A stretch of 64,000 nt of DNA from Verrucomicrobiota bacterium (lineage in GTDB: Bacteria; Verrucomicrobiota; Verrucomicrobiia; Opitutales; UBA953). Below, one piece after another: positions 17,961-26,793 of the stretch; positions within the stretch are counted from its first letter, which is position 1; every line of letters begins with the position of its first letter. The stretch covers positions 3,892-67,891 of the forward strand of contig JAPLTU010000035.1 in NCBI GenBank assembly GCA_026397965.1. The letters run 5' to 3'. The notes under the pieces were generated by a model that saw nothing but the letters and a program-made list of their open reading frames with translations, searched no databases and had not been told where the DNA came from. The translations under genes and the position numbers were made by a program.

Positions 17961-19457
17961 ATGCAATCCGACATTGGTCTCATTGGTCTGGCCGTCATGG
18001 GTCAGAACCTCGCCCTCAACATCGCCGACCACGGCTTCGCGATCTCGGTGTACAACCGCACGACCGCCAAGACCGACGAGTTTGTGAAGGAAAACCCGAA
18101 TACCCCGGGCAAGCTGACGGGTTGCCCGACTATCCGGGATTTTGCCGCTTCTCTTAAAAAGCCTCGTAAGGCCGTCATCCTCGTCAAAGCCGGTGCCCCC
18201 ACCGATGCAGTCATCAGTGAGCTCGCGGCGGTCTTCGAGCCGGGCGACATCATCATTGACGGTGGCAACGCCCTCTGGACGGACACCATCCGTCGCGAGA
18301 AGGAATTAAAGGCCAAGGGTCTCCGCTTCATTGGCTCGGGCGTATCCGGCGGCGAAGAAGGTGCCCGTTTCGGCCCTTCCCTCATGCCCGGTGGCGATGC
18401 CTCGGCATGGGCTGAAATCAAACCCATCTGGGAAGCGGTTGCCTCTAAAGTTGATGCCGAGACGGGCGTGGAACTGACCGGCGCCAAGCCAGGCAAGCCC
18501 ATCAAGGGTGGCGTTCCTTGCGTCGCTCTCATCGGCACCGATGGCGCCGGCCACTACGTCAAGATGGTCCATAATGGTATCGAATACGGCGACATGCAGA
18601 TGATCTGCGAAGCCTACGACTTGATGCGCGGCCTCCTCGGCATGACCCCCGATGAAATCGGCACGGTCTTCGAAGAGTGGAACAAGGGCGACCTGAATTC
18701 TTTCCTGATCGAAATCACCGCCAAAGTACTCAAGCAGAAGGACCCCGAAACTGGCGTGCCGCTGGTTGATGTGATCCTTGATACGGCCGGCCAAAAAGGG
18801 ACTGGTAAATGGACCAGCGCCAACGCCCTCGATATGGGTGTCGCTGCTCCGACCATTGCCGAAGCCGTCTTTGCTCGCTGTCTCTCGGCCGTGAAGGATG
18901 AGCGCGTCAAAGCCGCCAAAGTCCTCCGTGGCCCGAAGCGCGCGATGACTAATCCGGATAAAGCGAAAGTTATCGAACAAATCCGCGAAGCCCTCTTCTG
19001 CTCCAAAATTTGCTCCTACGCCCAAGGCTTCCAACTCATGCGCGAAGCGCAGAATGAATATAAGTGGAAACTTAACTTCGGCGAAATCTCTCAGATCTGG
19101 CGCGGCGGTTGCATCATTCGCGCCCGCTTCCTCCAAAAAATCACCGAAGCTTTCGGTAAGAAGCCTCGTCTGGACAACCTTCTCCTCGACCCGTACTTCA
19201 AGAAGACCATCAAGAAGGCCCAGAAGAACTGGCGCAAGGTCATCGCCCTCGCCGTCAAGCATGGCATCCCCGTACCGACCTTAGGCTCTGCCCTCTCCTA
19301 CTTCGACTCATACCGCACCGCGAACTTACCGCAGAACTTGCTGCAAGGCCAACGCGACTTCTTCGGCGCCCATACTTACGAGCGCACCGACAAGCCTCGC
19401 GGAGAGTTTTTCCATATCGACTGGCCCGATCCTAAGCGCCCGCAGATCAAGGCCTAA
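17961..19457 (+). CDS. gnd: 6-Phosphogluconate dehydrogenase, decarboxylating
   Basis: Oxidative pentose phosphate enzyme producing ribulose 5-phosphate, CO2 and NADPH. 498 residues: N-terminal Rossmann [16 protein letters not shown], the substrate-binding [16 protein letters not shown], catalytic Lys/Asn in [13 protein letters not shown], and the all-helical C-terminal dimerisation domain with the tail [12 protein letters not shown] at 17961 ([10 protein letters not shown]) gives the normal start; a TTG 18 bases upstream is less likely. Longer than E. coli Gnd (468) but in the range of the class. A strong hairpin terminator follows. Confidence 0.95.
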   Translation: MQSDIGLIGLAVMGQNLALNIADHGFAISVYNRTTAKTDEFVKENPNTPGKLTGCPTIRDFAASLKKPRKAVILVKAGAPTDAVISELAAVFEPGDIIIDGGNALWTDTIRREKELKAKGLRFIGSGVSGGEEGARFGPSLMPGGDASAWAEIKPIWEAVASKVDAETGVELTGAKPGKPIKGGVPCVALIGTDGAGHYVKMVHNGIEYGDMQMICEAYDLMRGLLGMTPDEIGTVFEEWNKGDLNSFLIEITAKVLKQKDPETGVPLVDVILDTAGQKGTGKWTSANALDMGVAAPTIAEAVFARCLSAVKDERVKAAKVLRGPKRAMTNPDKAKVIEQIREALFCSKICSYAQGFQLMREAQNEYKWKLNFGEISQIWRGGCIIRARFLQKITEAFGKKPRLDNLLLDPYFKKTIKKAQKNWRKVIALAVKHGIPVPTLGSALSYFDSYRTANLPQNLLQGQRDFFGAHTYERTDKPRGEFFHIDWPDPKRPQIKA

Positions 19458-19470
19458 GCGTTTTGATATA

Positions 19471-19506
19471 AATAAGAAGGGCGTCCACAAGGACGCCCTT
19501 CTTATT
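19471..19506. terminator. Bidirectional intrinsic terminator after gnd
   Basis: A perfect 16-base-pair stem (19471-19486 with 19491-19506) around an ACAA loop. The arms end in AATAAG/CTTATT so that either strand gives a U-rich run. It sits between the convergent gnd and the efflux operon, and probably stops transcription from both sides. Confidence 0.93.
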
Positions 19507-19536
19507 TACACGCAATGCTGACCCTGCCAATGCAAG

Positions 19537-20931
19537 TCACTTGGCGGACCATCCGCCGCCCGTGGCCGCCGCGAGGCGTACCGCGACCTGACGTCGTTCC
19601 CACACCACCAACGAAAGCGTCCGCGCGGCCAACGCCTCGTCGCGATGCGCCGCAGTGATTTCATTCTCGTTCGCAAGGCCGGCCTGGCGGCGAGCTTCCG
19701 CATTAGCGAGGCGAACGCGTACCGCGGCCAGTACCCGGCCGGTGAGCTCCTCCTGCATGGCGAGCTCGCGCAAATCGGCGAGAGCATCCTCGACTTCGCG
19801 GAAGGCGCCGAGCACGGCCTTCGTCCACTCCGCTCCAGAGCCGTCAATGCGCGCTCGGGCCACCTCGAGGTTAGCTTCGCGCCGACCAGCGTCGAAAAGC
19901 GGCAAGTCGAGCGACGGCGTCAACGTCCAGAAACTCGAAGCACCGCGGCCGACGCGCGAAGCCGGATCCGCCTGCCAACCAGCTTGGCCGTTGAGCGTGA
20001 CGGAAGGATAGAAATCGGCAATCGCTGCGCCTTCGCGCGCGAGCGCAGCGTCGACCCGCTCGGCAGCTGCAGCGAGGTCGGGACGACGCAGCAAGAGCTC
20101 CGAGGGCACGCCGGCACCAAAGGCAGGCATCACCACGGCACCTTTTGCTTCAGGCAACTTGGCGCCGGGGGCGGAACCGATGAGCGCACGTAAGGCATTC
20201 TCCGCCGCAGCAAGGCGGCGGCGGCCGAGACCTTCGTCGACCTTAGCCTGGGCGGCAGCGAGACGCGCGGAGGAAAGCGGATCAGAATCCAGCAGTCCAG
20301 CACCCACCGTCTTCTCGACAATCTCCATCTCGCGAAAGCGTGTCGCAAATTCGGTCTCAAGGAAGGCGAGCTGTTCGCGAGTACCGCGAACGGCGAACCA
20401 CAGACGGGCGACTTCGGCGGACAGAGCGAGCTCCGCCTGTTCAGCCGTGAATTTCGCGGCACGCGAATCGGCATCGGCTCCCTTGGTCTTGGCCGCCTCG
20501 CGGCCCCAGACGTCGAGTTCCCAGGAAGCCTTTACGCCAACCGCTCCGACGTCGGTGCGACGCGGGATACCGAAGCCGACCGGCGTGCGACCGGTCTCGA
20601 GTGAAATACGAGAGGATTCCAAGCCAGCGCCGACGGAGACCGCCGGCTGATCGCCGGCACTGGCGGAGGCGAGCAAGGCCACCGCTTCACGCTGACGCGC
20701 GCGAGCGATGGCGAGGTCCGGGCTGTTCTTACGTGCCTGCGCAATGAGCTCAAGTAAGGCGGGATCTCCGAATGATTCAGCCCACTTCGCATCGGCGACA
20801 ACGCCAGCCTGTGAAAACGCCACGGGCATGGCGGGCTCCTTCGGCTTCGCCATCGGATCGTGCGCACAGCCTGCGAGGACCAGCGCTGCGAGGAGGAACG
20901 TCTTATTTACCCGGAGCATTTTGGGAGGCAT
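19537..20931 (-). CDS. TolC/OprM-type outer-membrane efflux lipoprotein
   Basis: A 464-residue outer-membrane factor. The N-terminus is a lipoprotein signal ending LVLAGC, followed by two repeated OEP domains with long helices (SPDLAIARARQREAVALL; LLRRPDLAAAAERVDAAL near 280; SFWTLTPSLDLPLFDAGRREANL near 340). Such trimers form the exit duct of tripartite pumps. It is the last gene of an operon with a periplasmic adaptor, an ATPase and an FtsX-like permease, all needed for one exporter. ATG at 20931 overlaps the adaptor gene; an ATG at 20919 is equally plausible. Confidence 0.9.
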   Translation of the reverse strand: MPPKMLRVNKTFLLAALVLAGCAHDPMAKPKEPAMPVAFSQAGVVADAKWAESFGDPALLELIAQARKNSPDLAIARARQREAVALLASASAGDQPAVSVGAGLESSRISLETGRTPVGFGIPRRTDVGAVGVKASWELDVWGREAAKTKGADADSRAAKFTAEQAELALSAEVARLWFAVRGTREQLAFLETEFATRFREMEIVEKTVGAGLLDSDPLSSARLAAAQAKVDEGLGRRRLAAAENALRALIGSAPGAKLPEAKGAVVMPAFGAGVPSELLLRRPDLAAAAERVDAALAREGAAIADFYPSVTLNGQAGWQADPASRVGRGASSFWTLTPSLDLPLFDAGRREANLEVARARIDGSGAEWTKAVLGAFREVEDALADLRELAMQEELTGRVLAAVRVRLANAEARRQAGLANENEITAAHRDEALAARTLSLVVWERRQVAVRLAAATGGGWSAK

Positions 20932-21826
20932 CGATATAGACGTCCATCTGCTGGCCGACGAAAAGTACCCGTCCGGTTGGGCGGTCGAACTGGTAGATCA
21001 CTTGCAGGACGCGGGTGTCGACGCGTTCCACGCTCGCGCCAGTAAGTGAGGTCTTTGGGATGACGAAAGGTTCGATGCGGACGAACTTCAGGGCGATGGA
21101 ACGATCCTTGCCGCCAGTGAGTGAACTCTCGCCCTTCAGAAATCCCTTGGCGGGCAGGCCCTCACGCATGCGCGTGGCCAGCTGTTCGTCGATGTCGCAA
21201 CGAATCTGCAAGGTGGAAATGTCGCCGAGGATGACCGGCGCCTTGGCGCCGGCGGCCACGAATTCGCCGACGCGGACGCCGACTTGGAGCACCGTCGCGT
21301 CGATCGGCGAACGGAGTACCAGCCGATCGAGGAGTACTGCCGTCTGATCGAGCTGCGCTTTAGCGAGGGCGAGTTTGGCTTTCGCCTCCTTGGCGGCCAT
21401 TTGGTAGGAAAGAAGTTCGGACGCAGAGACGGCACCACTGTCCTTGATTCCAGTCCAGCGACGGGCAGCGTCTTCGGCGCGCTCGGTGGTCGCCTCGGCC
21501 GCGGAGACTGCGGCCTTCTGGACGGCGTGCTGGGCGCGGAGATCACGTTCATCGAGTGTCAGGATCGGATCGCCGGCCTTCACCTTGTCCCAGACCTTTA
21601 CATGGACTTTTGCAACCGTGCCAGAGGTGGGTGAACCCAGGAGAGTATTCTCAGCGGCGGCCTCGATGAGACCGGCGGCGGCGATGAGGCCGTCCTTGTC
21701 GCGAGTGGCGGGCTCATAAGGGGGAGGCTTGATCGGCGCCTCGTTGGCCGTGCCGCGGGTGAGCTGCCAAGCGGCGACGGCACCGGCGATGGCGAGAACG
21801 AAGAGCAGGATGCGTTTCTTGAACAT
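20903..21826 (-). CDS. HlyD/DevB-type periplasmic adaptor
   Basis: A 307-residue membrane fusion protein with one N-terminal helix (residues 5-21). It then has half-lipoyl motifs (SPTSGTVAKVHVKVWDKVKAGDPIL and LRSPIDATVLQVGVRVGEFV), a coiled-coil hairpin between them (about 95-165) and a beta-barrel domain. It should bridge the inner-membrane ABC transporter to the outer-membrane factor encoded next. Order and size match DevB of DevBCA exporters. ATPase gene lies nine bases upstream; the 3' end overlaps the outer-membrane factor gene. Confidence 0.9.
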   Translation of the reverse strand: MFKKRILLFVLAIAGAVAAWQLTRGTANEAPIKPPPYEPATRDKDGLIAAAGLIEAAAENTLLGSPTSGTVAKVHVKVWDKVKAGDPILTLDERDLRAQHAVQKAAVSAAEATTERAEDAARRWTGIKDSGAVSASELLSYQMAAKEAKAKLALAKAQLDQTAVLLDRLVLRSPIDATVLQVGVRVGEFVAAGAKAPVILGDISTLQIRCDIDEQLATRMREGLPAKGFLKGESSLTGGKDRSIALKFVRIEPFVIPKTSLTGASVERVDTRVLQVIYQFDRPTGRVLFVGQQMDVYIDASQNAPGK

Positions 21827-21834
21827 AAGAGAGA

Positions 21835-22563
21835 TCAGAGATGGGTCGCATCGAGGAGCTTGGGGTCGTCGACCACGCGGCTGATGCGGCCGTCTTCCAT
21901 TTCCGCGATGCGGTCAGCGAAGCGGAAGATGCGATGATCGTGCGAAACGACGACCACGCAACGTTCCGGCGAGCGGGAAAGATCACGGACTAGTTCCATG
22001 ATGTGCCCGCCGGTATCCTTATCGAGCGCCGAGGTGGGTTCGTCGCAAATCAGGAGCGGTGGCTCGTGGACGAGCGCCCGGGCGATGGCGACGCGCTGCT
22101 GCTGGCCACCGGACAGCGCGTTGGGGCGGCCATCTTCGCGGCCCTTGAGGCCAACCTTCTCGATGATGGCGAGCGAGCGGGCGTGGGCCTCGTCGTAGGG
22201 ACGGCCCTGAATGAGGAGCGGTACCATCACGTTCTCAATCACGGTGAGCGTGGGAATGAGATTGAACGACTGGAAGACAAAGCCTAAGTGCTTGCGACGA
22301 AACGCCGTGAGCTCCTCCTGGCCGAGGCCGTCGAGGCGCTGGCCGAAGACCTCGACCGTGCCGGCCTGCGGCGTGAGGGTGCCCGCGATAACCGAGAGGA
22401 GCGTCGTCTTTCCGCAGCCTGAGGGGCCAACGAGCATGATGAGTTCTCCGCGACGGGCTTCAAAGTCGGCTTGCTGGAGGGCGACGACTTGGTTCTCCGG
22501 CGTGCCAAATAACATATTCACGCCGGAGGCGCGGACGGCGATAGTGTGGGCGAGGGTGCTCAT
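21835..22563 (-). CDS. ABC transporter ATPase, DevA/MacB/LolD group
   Basis: A 242-residue nucleotide-binding subunit. Walker A GPSGCGKTT, Q-loop FVFQSFNLIP, signature LSGGQQQR, Walker B LLICDEPT, and His switch in VVSHDHR are all intact. The sequence type is that of mechanotransmission transporters (LolD, MacB, DevA) that pair with FtsX-domain permeases. ATG overlaps the permease stop (ATGA). Substrate cannot be inferred; DevA homologues export glycolipids, MacB exports peptides and macrolides. Confidence 0.93.
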   Translation of the reverse strand: MSTLAHTIAVRASGVNMLFGTPENQVVALQQADFEARRGELIMLVGPSGCGKTTLLSVIAGTLTPQAGTVEVFGQRLDGLGQEELTAFRRKHLGFVFQSFNLIPTLTVIENVMVPLLIQGRPYDEAHARSLAIIEKVGLKGREDGRPNALSGGQQQRVAIARALVHEPPLLICDEPTSALDKDTGGHIMELVRDLSRSPERCVVVVSHDHRIFRFADRIAEMEDGRISRVVDDPKLLDATHL

Positions 22564-23750
22564 CCGCGGAAGACCGAGGCGGCGTCGACGCGCGACACCT
22601 TGATAATGCCAATGATGGCGGAGACGAAGCTGATGCCCAGCACGAGGACGAACGTCGCCCAGAGGATCTGCGGGTACATCACGAAGGGTGGCATACCCTT
22701 CTCAATCATCGCGCGGCCGATGCCCTGGGCCATCCCGGCGCCGAGGCCAAAGCCGATGAGGCCGGCGGTGAACGCCTGCACAAAGAGCATGCGGGCGATG
22801 ACACCCATACCCGCACCCATCGCCTTGATGGCCGCAAAATACTTCAGATTCTCGAGCACGAAAGAATAAAACGTTTGGCCAGAGATCGCGATGCCGACGA
22901 ATAGGCCGAGCAAGACCGCCGTACCGAACGAGAACGGAATGCCGGTATTGGTCCAGAACCACCAGAAGGTATTGCGGGCGAGGCTGCGTTCACTCCAGTT
23001 CCAAATCACCGTATCAGACGTCCAGGCCTTGAGGCCCGTTTCGCGTTCGATGCGTCCGCAGAGTTCGGTCGGGGTCACGCCCTTCTGCGGCTCGACCAGC
23101 ATGAAACTAAGCGTGCGGCGAGCGCCAAGGGTATAGCCCTTCGCGCGGTCATAAGTCGTGTAAACAAATGGTCCGCCGGTGAAGGCGCGCTTCACTTTAC
23201 AGATGCCGACGATGCGGGCCTGAATGTCATTGATCTCGAACGTATCGCCGACCTTGAGCGGCGTGGAGCGCGGCTTGCCGTCAGGGCCAACCCCCATGCG
23301 GCCCATCAAAGAGGCGCCCCACTCGTCGACGATGACCGTATCAGGAAGGCGTAAGTCCTCGATGCGTCCCTGCGTGAGTACGGCCGGCGCTCCCGCAAAG
23401 GTGTCCGCGTCAATCCCCACCAGCGTGATGAGTTTGAAATTTCCGTCCTGCATCCGCGCTTGGACAAAGGAAGTATGGAGAGGTGCCGCCCAGGCGACGC
23501 CGTCGACCGAGCGGACTCGACTCAGGTCGGTATCGCGCAGGGGCTTAGCATCATTGACTTGCTCCACCATCGGATCGCTGACCCAGACTTGAGCGCGGAT
23601 ATTGACCATCGGCGTGTAAGTCCAACTCATGATCCCGAAGAAGACCGAACTCTGCTGGGCCATGAGCAAGGCCGAGAACGCCAACCCGCAAAGAAGCATC
23701 GCGAGCTTAGCTCGGTCTCCAAAGAGCATGTTGAGGGCGAGGCGATACAT
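22560..23750 (-). CDS. DevC-type FtsX-domain permease
   Basis: A 396-residue inner-membrane permease: one N-terminal helix (about 15-40), a large periplasmic domain (to about 270) and three C-terminal helices with the FtsX signature (VGIAISGQTFYSFVLENLKYFAAIKAMGAG). The N-terminus MYRLALNMLFGDRAKLAMLL is typical of DevC. First gene of the four-gene exporter operon (permease, ATPase, adaptor, outer-membrane factor). A short gap of about 100 bases separates it from the next gene upstream, leaving room for a promoter at 23751-23850. Confidence 0.9.
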   Translation of the reverse strand: MYRLALNMLFGDRAKLAMLLCGLAFSALLMAQQSSVFFGIMSWTYTPMVNIRAQVWVSDPMVEQVNDAKPLRDTDLSRVRSVDGVAWAAPLHTSFVQARMQDGNFKLITLVGIDADTFAGAPAVLTQGRIEDLRLPDTVIVDEWGASLMGRMGVGPDGKPRSTPLKVGDTFEINDIQARIVGICKVKRAFTGGPFVYTTYDRAKGYTLGARRTLSFMLVEPQKGVTPTELCGRIERETGLKAWTSDTVIWNWSERSLARNTFWWFWTNTGIPFSFGTAVLLGLFVGIAISGQTFYSFVLENLKYFAAIKAMGAGMGVIARMLFVQAFTAGLIGFGLGAGMAQGIGRAMIEKGMPPFVMYPQILWATFVLVLGISFVSAIIGIIKVSRVDAASVFRG

Positions 23751-23854
23751 CGGACAAGTTCCGTGAGTGTCACCCCAAGAAGCCGTGGGTCAATGGGAAG
23801 TCAAATGGCCCGGACAATGTCCGGTCCATCGTAACCTAACCGTATCCCGAAGGC

Positions 23855-24247
23855 TTATTTGCTGAGGACCGCGGGGGCCGACTTCATCAACCACGTGCTC
23901 TTGAAAAAGGCGGGGCCCCAGGAGGCGTTGACCGACCAGGCGAGAACGAGGAGGACGAGGGCGAGGGAAAAACAGCGGATGACCTTAGCCTTATCCTCGC
24001 TCTTGGCGCCGGCATGCAGGAGGCCGACGGCCCCGAGGGCGAAGATCGGGTGGAACCAAGAAATGTTACGCGCTTCGGGCTGAAATGCCGCCACCAAGCC
24101 GATGACGAGATTGATATCGACCAATACGGTTACCACGCGCTGTAGAACCGGCTTCGGGCCGTTCAGGATGGCATTAACGATTACGACCAAGACCAAGGCC
24201 AAGAGAAGCGATCCGTAGTGCTTATGGGAAATCAGGAGAGATTGCAT
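23855..24247 (-). CDS. Small four-helix membrane protein, unknown
   Basis: Not recognised. 130 residues with four hydrophobic stretches (about 12-28, 38-55, 66-82 and 88-105), starting MQSLLISHKHYGSLLLALVLVV. A histidine-containing turn precedes the first helix (SHKHYGSLL) and WFHP lies between helices two and three, which could bind a metal or haem, but this is speculation. It lies alone between the exporter operon and the aquaporin gene on the same strand. Confidence 0.65.
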   Translation of the reverse strand: MQSLLISHKHYGSLLLALVLVVIVNAILNGPKPVLQRVVTVLVDINLVIGLVAAFQPEARNISWFHPIFALGAVGLLHAGAKSEDKAKVIRCFSLALVLLVLAWSVNASWGPAFFKSTWLMKSAPAVLSK

Positions 24248-24300
24248 GGCCTGACCATGGGGGAAAAGGCCTCCGCTTCAAGCCCTGGCTTGGACGCTCT

Positions 24301-24999
24301 TTACCGATCTTCCGGGAAAAGCATTCGAAACGCTCCCGCCGCCGCCGCTCCGCCCAATAATTGGCAGAAAATATCGAGCACCACCCGGGGGGCGTCTTTC
24401 GCCGCTAAAATGACTTCCTTGGCAAAAGCGGCGAAGCCATCTGCATCCGAGAAGAGCGAACTGGCTAAACCATGGAGCGACGAAGCCATGGCCACCGCGG
24501 GATTAAGGAGCGGATTGAATTCTCCGAATGTTCCGTTGACGCCCAGCATCGTCATCGCGATGGCGATGCCAAAATAGCTATTCCCCGCCGTTAAGCGTGA
24601 CGATGCCACCATGAGAATGACGAAGGCCAGCAGGAAGGTTCCTAAGAATTCCACGATAGAAGTAGCGAGGGCCCCGGCGAAAACCGCATCGCTGAGGGCG
24701 GCCACCGCATCTTTGGTCTTCTCACTATCATGCCCGGTGAGCAAGCCCACGACCAGAGCGGCGGCCAGAGCGGCCGCGAGCTGCACCCCGACATACGCTA
24801 AGGCCGAACGCCGACCGATCCGGCCGCGTAACAAGAAGCCCAAAGTCACCGCTGGATTATAATGCGCCCCGGAAATAGCGCCGCCCATATAAATTAAGGC
24901 GCACAAGATGGCCGCAACCGTAATCGGGGTTGTCGCCAACAGCGTGGCACAACAGAGAAAAAACGTGGCGAGGCCTTCAATCCACAGTTTATTTCGCAT
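24301..24999 (-). CDS. MIP-family channel with atypical second NPA motif
   Basis: A 232-residue aquaporin-like channel with about six helices and two re-entrant loops. The first loop reads SGAHYNPAVTLG, fully canonical. The second reads NPLLNPAVAMAS: NPA is kept, but the Arg that normally follows (NPAR) and lines the selectivity filter is Val. Water or small neutral solutes are the family substrates; the missing Arg suggests altered selectivity. A 30-residue insertion with acidic and Lys residues follows the second loop. ATG at 24999, 48 bases downstream of the next gene's end. Confidence 0.85.
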   Translation of the reverse strand: MRNKLWIEGLATFFLCCATLLATTPITVAAILCALIYMGGAISGAHYNPAVTLGFLLRGRIGRRSALAYVGVQLAAALAAALVVGLLTGHDSEKTKDAVAALSDAVFAGALATSIVEFLGTFLLAFVILMVASSRLTAGNSYFGIAIAMTMLGVNGTFGEFNPLLNPAVAMASSLHGLASSLFSDADGFAAFAKEVILAAKDAPRVVLDIFCQLLGGAAAAGAFRMLFPEDR

Positions 25000-25047
25000 C
25001 CGATTAATTTCGCCGATTTGAAATTAAGCTCAAGCCCCGAATGAATC

Positions 25048-26202
25048 TCAGTACCCGACCTGCGTGAGCCAATTTTCGGTGAAGGTCGCAGTTTCTTCCA
25101 GGGTCGGCAACCGACGGGCATTCAACTTAATCTGCTTGGCCAACTTCTCCTGCTGCTCGTAAAGCCCGCGGAAAGTTTCAAAGAGCGGCGTCTTCTTATT
25201 CTTGTTATCCACTAACCAGAAACCGACCTGCTGGTTGTCGTTCATTTCGTTATTATAAAATTGCCAATAAAGCACCATCGCCGGACGCCAGCTGAGGAAC
25301 TTTATAAAGATCTCGCGATTCTTTTGTTCATGAACTTTCCCATCGCCACCGCAAGCCATCCAGGAGAGTCCGCATTCGCCAATGAACACGCGCTTGGCGG
25401 GGAGGTTCGCTTTGGGCGCTAACTGCTGGTTAATGTAATCAAGCGTCGCCCGCACTTCTTCGCCCGTCTTTAACTGGATATCGTACGCGGAGTAAGAAAC
25501 AAAATCGACGTTAACCTTGGGGAGGACGACGTTGACCACGCGCTTTTTGCCATCCTTCATCGCATCGCGCACACGGTTGACTTCCGTATAAGTATAGACG
25601 CGACATCGGGCATAGGGAACTTCCCGCCGCGCAGCGTCGACCGCTTCTTGCCGCACGTTCAGCCATTCGATCATCGCGTTGGTCGCTTCGACCGGCGCAT
25701 CTCCGGCAGGGTTCATGTTAGGCAAAAGATACCAGTCCCCTTCCCAATGGCCGATGAAGAAAGTCTTTCCGGCGGCATCGCGGCGCGTGAGTAGATCTTT
25801 AGTAAACGCATACATCGCGTTATACTCGCGCCGCTTCATCTCTGGCGTGAGCCCCGCAATCCAATCATTATTGGAACGGTACCAAATTAGGTAATGCGTG
25901 AAAGGCAGCGTAATCAATTCGGCGAATTGGGGCCCAGGTGCCACGGATACCTTCAAAATGCGCGAGCCCATCTTACTGATTTCGCGGGCCGCCTCCAGCA
26001 CCCCGTCCTCTTTCGTGAATTTATAGGCGGGCGTGATGATCTGCGTCCCTAATATTTGCGGAAAGGCGTCGGGCATCGCGGCCAGCTGCGGCAACTCGGT
26101 GGCGTCGACCATCAAGCCGCCTTTCTTTTTCTGCGCATGGACCAGCGGCAACGCCATCGATATCAGGATGACGCCCAGGAACAGACGGGGTAAATAACTC
26201 AT
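25048..26202 (-). CDS. Secreted glycoside-hydrolase-like TIM-barrel protein
   Basis: A 384-residue exported protein: signal peptide at 1-23 (LFLGVILISMALPLVHA), then a sequence with the look of a clan-A glycosidase barrel. Candidate acid/base Glu is E154 in GHWEGDW and candidate nucleophile is E276 in FIGECGLSW, at the positions expected at the ends of strands 4 and 7. I cannot assign a family or substrate. ATG at 26202 precedes the signal peptide; the longer frame starting at 26271 has no support. It diverges from the short secreted protein at 26280. Confidence 0.55.
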   Translation of the reverse strand: MSYLPRLFLGVILISMALPLVHAQKKKGGLMVDATELPQLAAMPDAFPQILGTQIITPAYKFTKEDGVLEAAREISKMGSRILKVSVAPGPQFAELITLPFTHYLIWYRSNNDWIAGLTPEMKRREYNAMYAFTKDLLTRRDAAGKTFFIGHWEGDWYLLPNMNPAGDAPVEATNAMIEWLNVRQEAVDAARREVPYARCRVYTYTEVNRVRDAMKDGKKRVVNVVLPKVNVDFVSYSAYDIQLKTGEEVRATLDYINQQLAPKANLPAKRVFIGECGLSWMACGGDGKVHEQKNREIFIKFLSWRPAMVLYWQFYNNEMNDNQQVGFWLVDNKNKKTPLFETFRGLYEQQEKLAKQIKLNARRLPTLEETATFTENWLTQVGY

Positions 26203-26279
26203 GGGGTGAACCTCAGCGAGGCGGTCTTGTATTGTCCAACTAGGACAGCCTTCCTTCAAGTCCGTTCCCACTAACTAAC

Positions 26280-26744
26280 ATGATATCACTCCAACGCACC
26301 ATTGCCGTGGCCATTCTTGCCTGCGGCCTTCACACCCAAACGCTGGCTGCGGCCAGCAAAGAGGAGGGCCATGCTACCGCTGACCCTGACCACGCCCGAC
26401 TCACGGCGGCCCGTAAGGCGGCCAACGAGCTGCCCGAGGTCCTTGCCATCCAACAACAATCCCATGCCGATCGGGCTTTGTCTCATAAGGCCTATGCGGA
26501 ATACAAATCGGCCCGCAAACGCTCGGCGACTTCGGAAGATGCTTACAAGAAGGCCTTCGAAGAGGGCCTTTCTAAAGTCGATGCCGGTGCAGTGCCCCTC
26601 TTGGAGAAAGAGCGGGTCGCTTTTCGGGAGCGGATGTTGAACTCCCGGAATGCCAAGAAAGGCTCGAGCGATAAGCAGGCTCCGATCAAGGCCGAAGAGG
26701 ACGGCATCGAAGAAGAGGAAGAAAGACCCGAGGAAGAAAAGTAA
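26280..26744 (+). CDS. Secreted charged protein, unknown
   Basis: Not recognised. 154 residues with a signal peptide (about 1-24, ending QTLAAA), a helical Lys/Arg/Glu/Ala-rich body likely to form coiled coil (RLTAARKAANELPEVLA, SHKAYAEYKSARKR) and a very acidic tail (EEDGIEEEEERPEEEK). Starts at ATG 26280, divergent from the secreted barrel protein with 77 bases between. A clear intrinsic terminator follows, so this is a monocistronic unit. Confidence 0.65.
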   Translation: MISLQRTIAVAILACGLHTQTLAAASKEEGHATADPDHARLTAARKAANELPEVLAIQQQSHADRALSHKAYAEYKSARKRSATSEDAYKKAFEEGLSKVDAGAVPLLEKERVAFRERMLNSRNAKKGSSDKQAPIKAEEDGIEEEEERPEEEK

Positions 26745-26766
26745 GCCGCAAAGTTTGGATGGGTCC

Positions 26767-26793
26767 AAACCCGCCTTAACCGGCGGGTTTTTT
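26767..26793 (+). terminator. Intrinsic terminator
   Basis: AAACCCGCC-TTAACC-GGCGGGTTT forms a nine-pair stem (26767-26775 with 26782-26790) running into a T tract. It follows the short secreted gene and nearly abuts the convergent gene ending at 26792, so the reverse strand may be served as well. Confidence 0.92.

Noticed and set aside
18306-19262. 318-codon minus-strand frame opposite gnd
   Set aside because: Shadow of the well-conserved gnd; long only because of GC-rich codon use.
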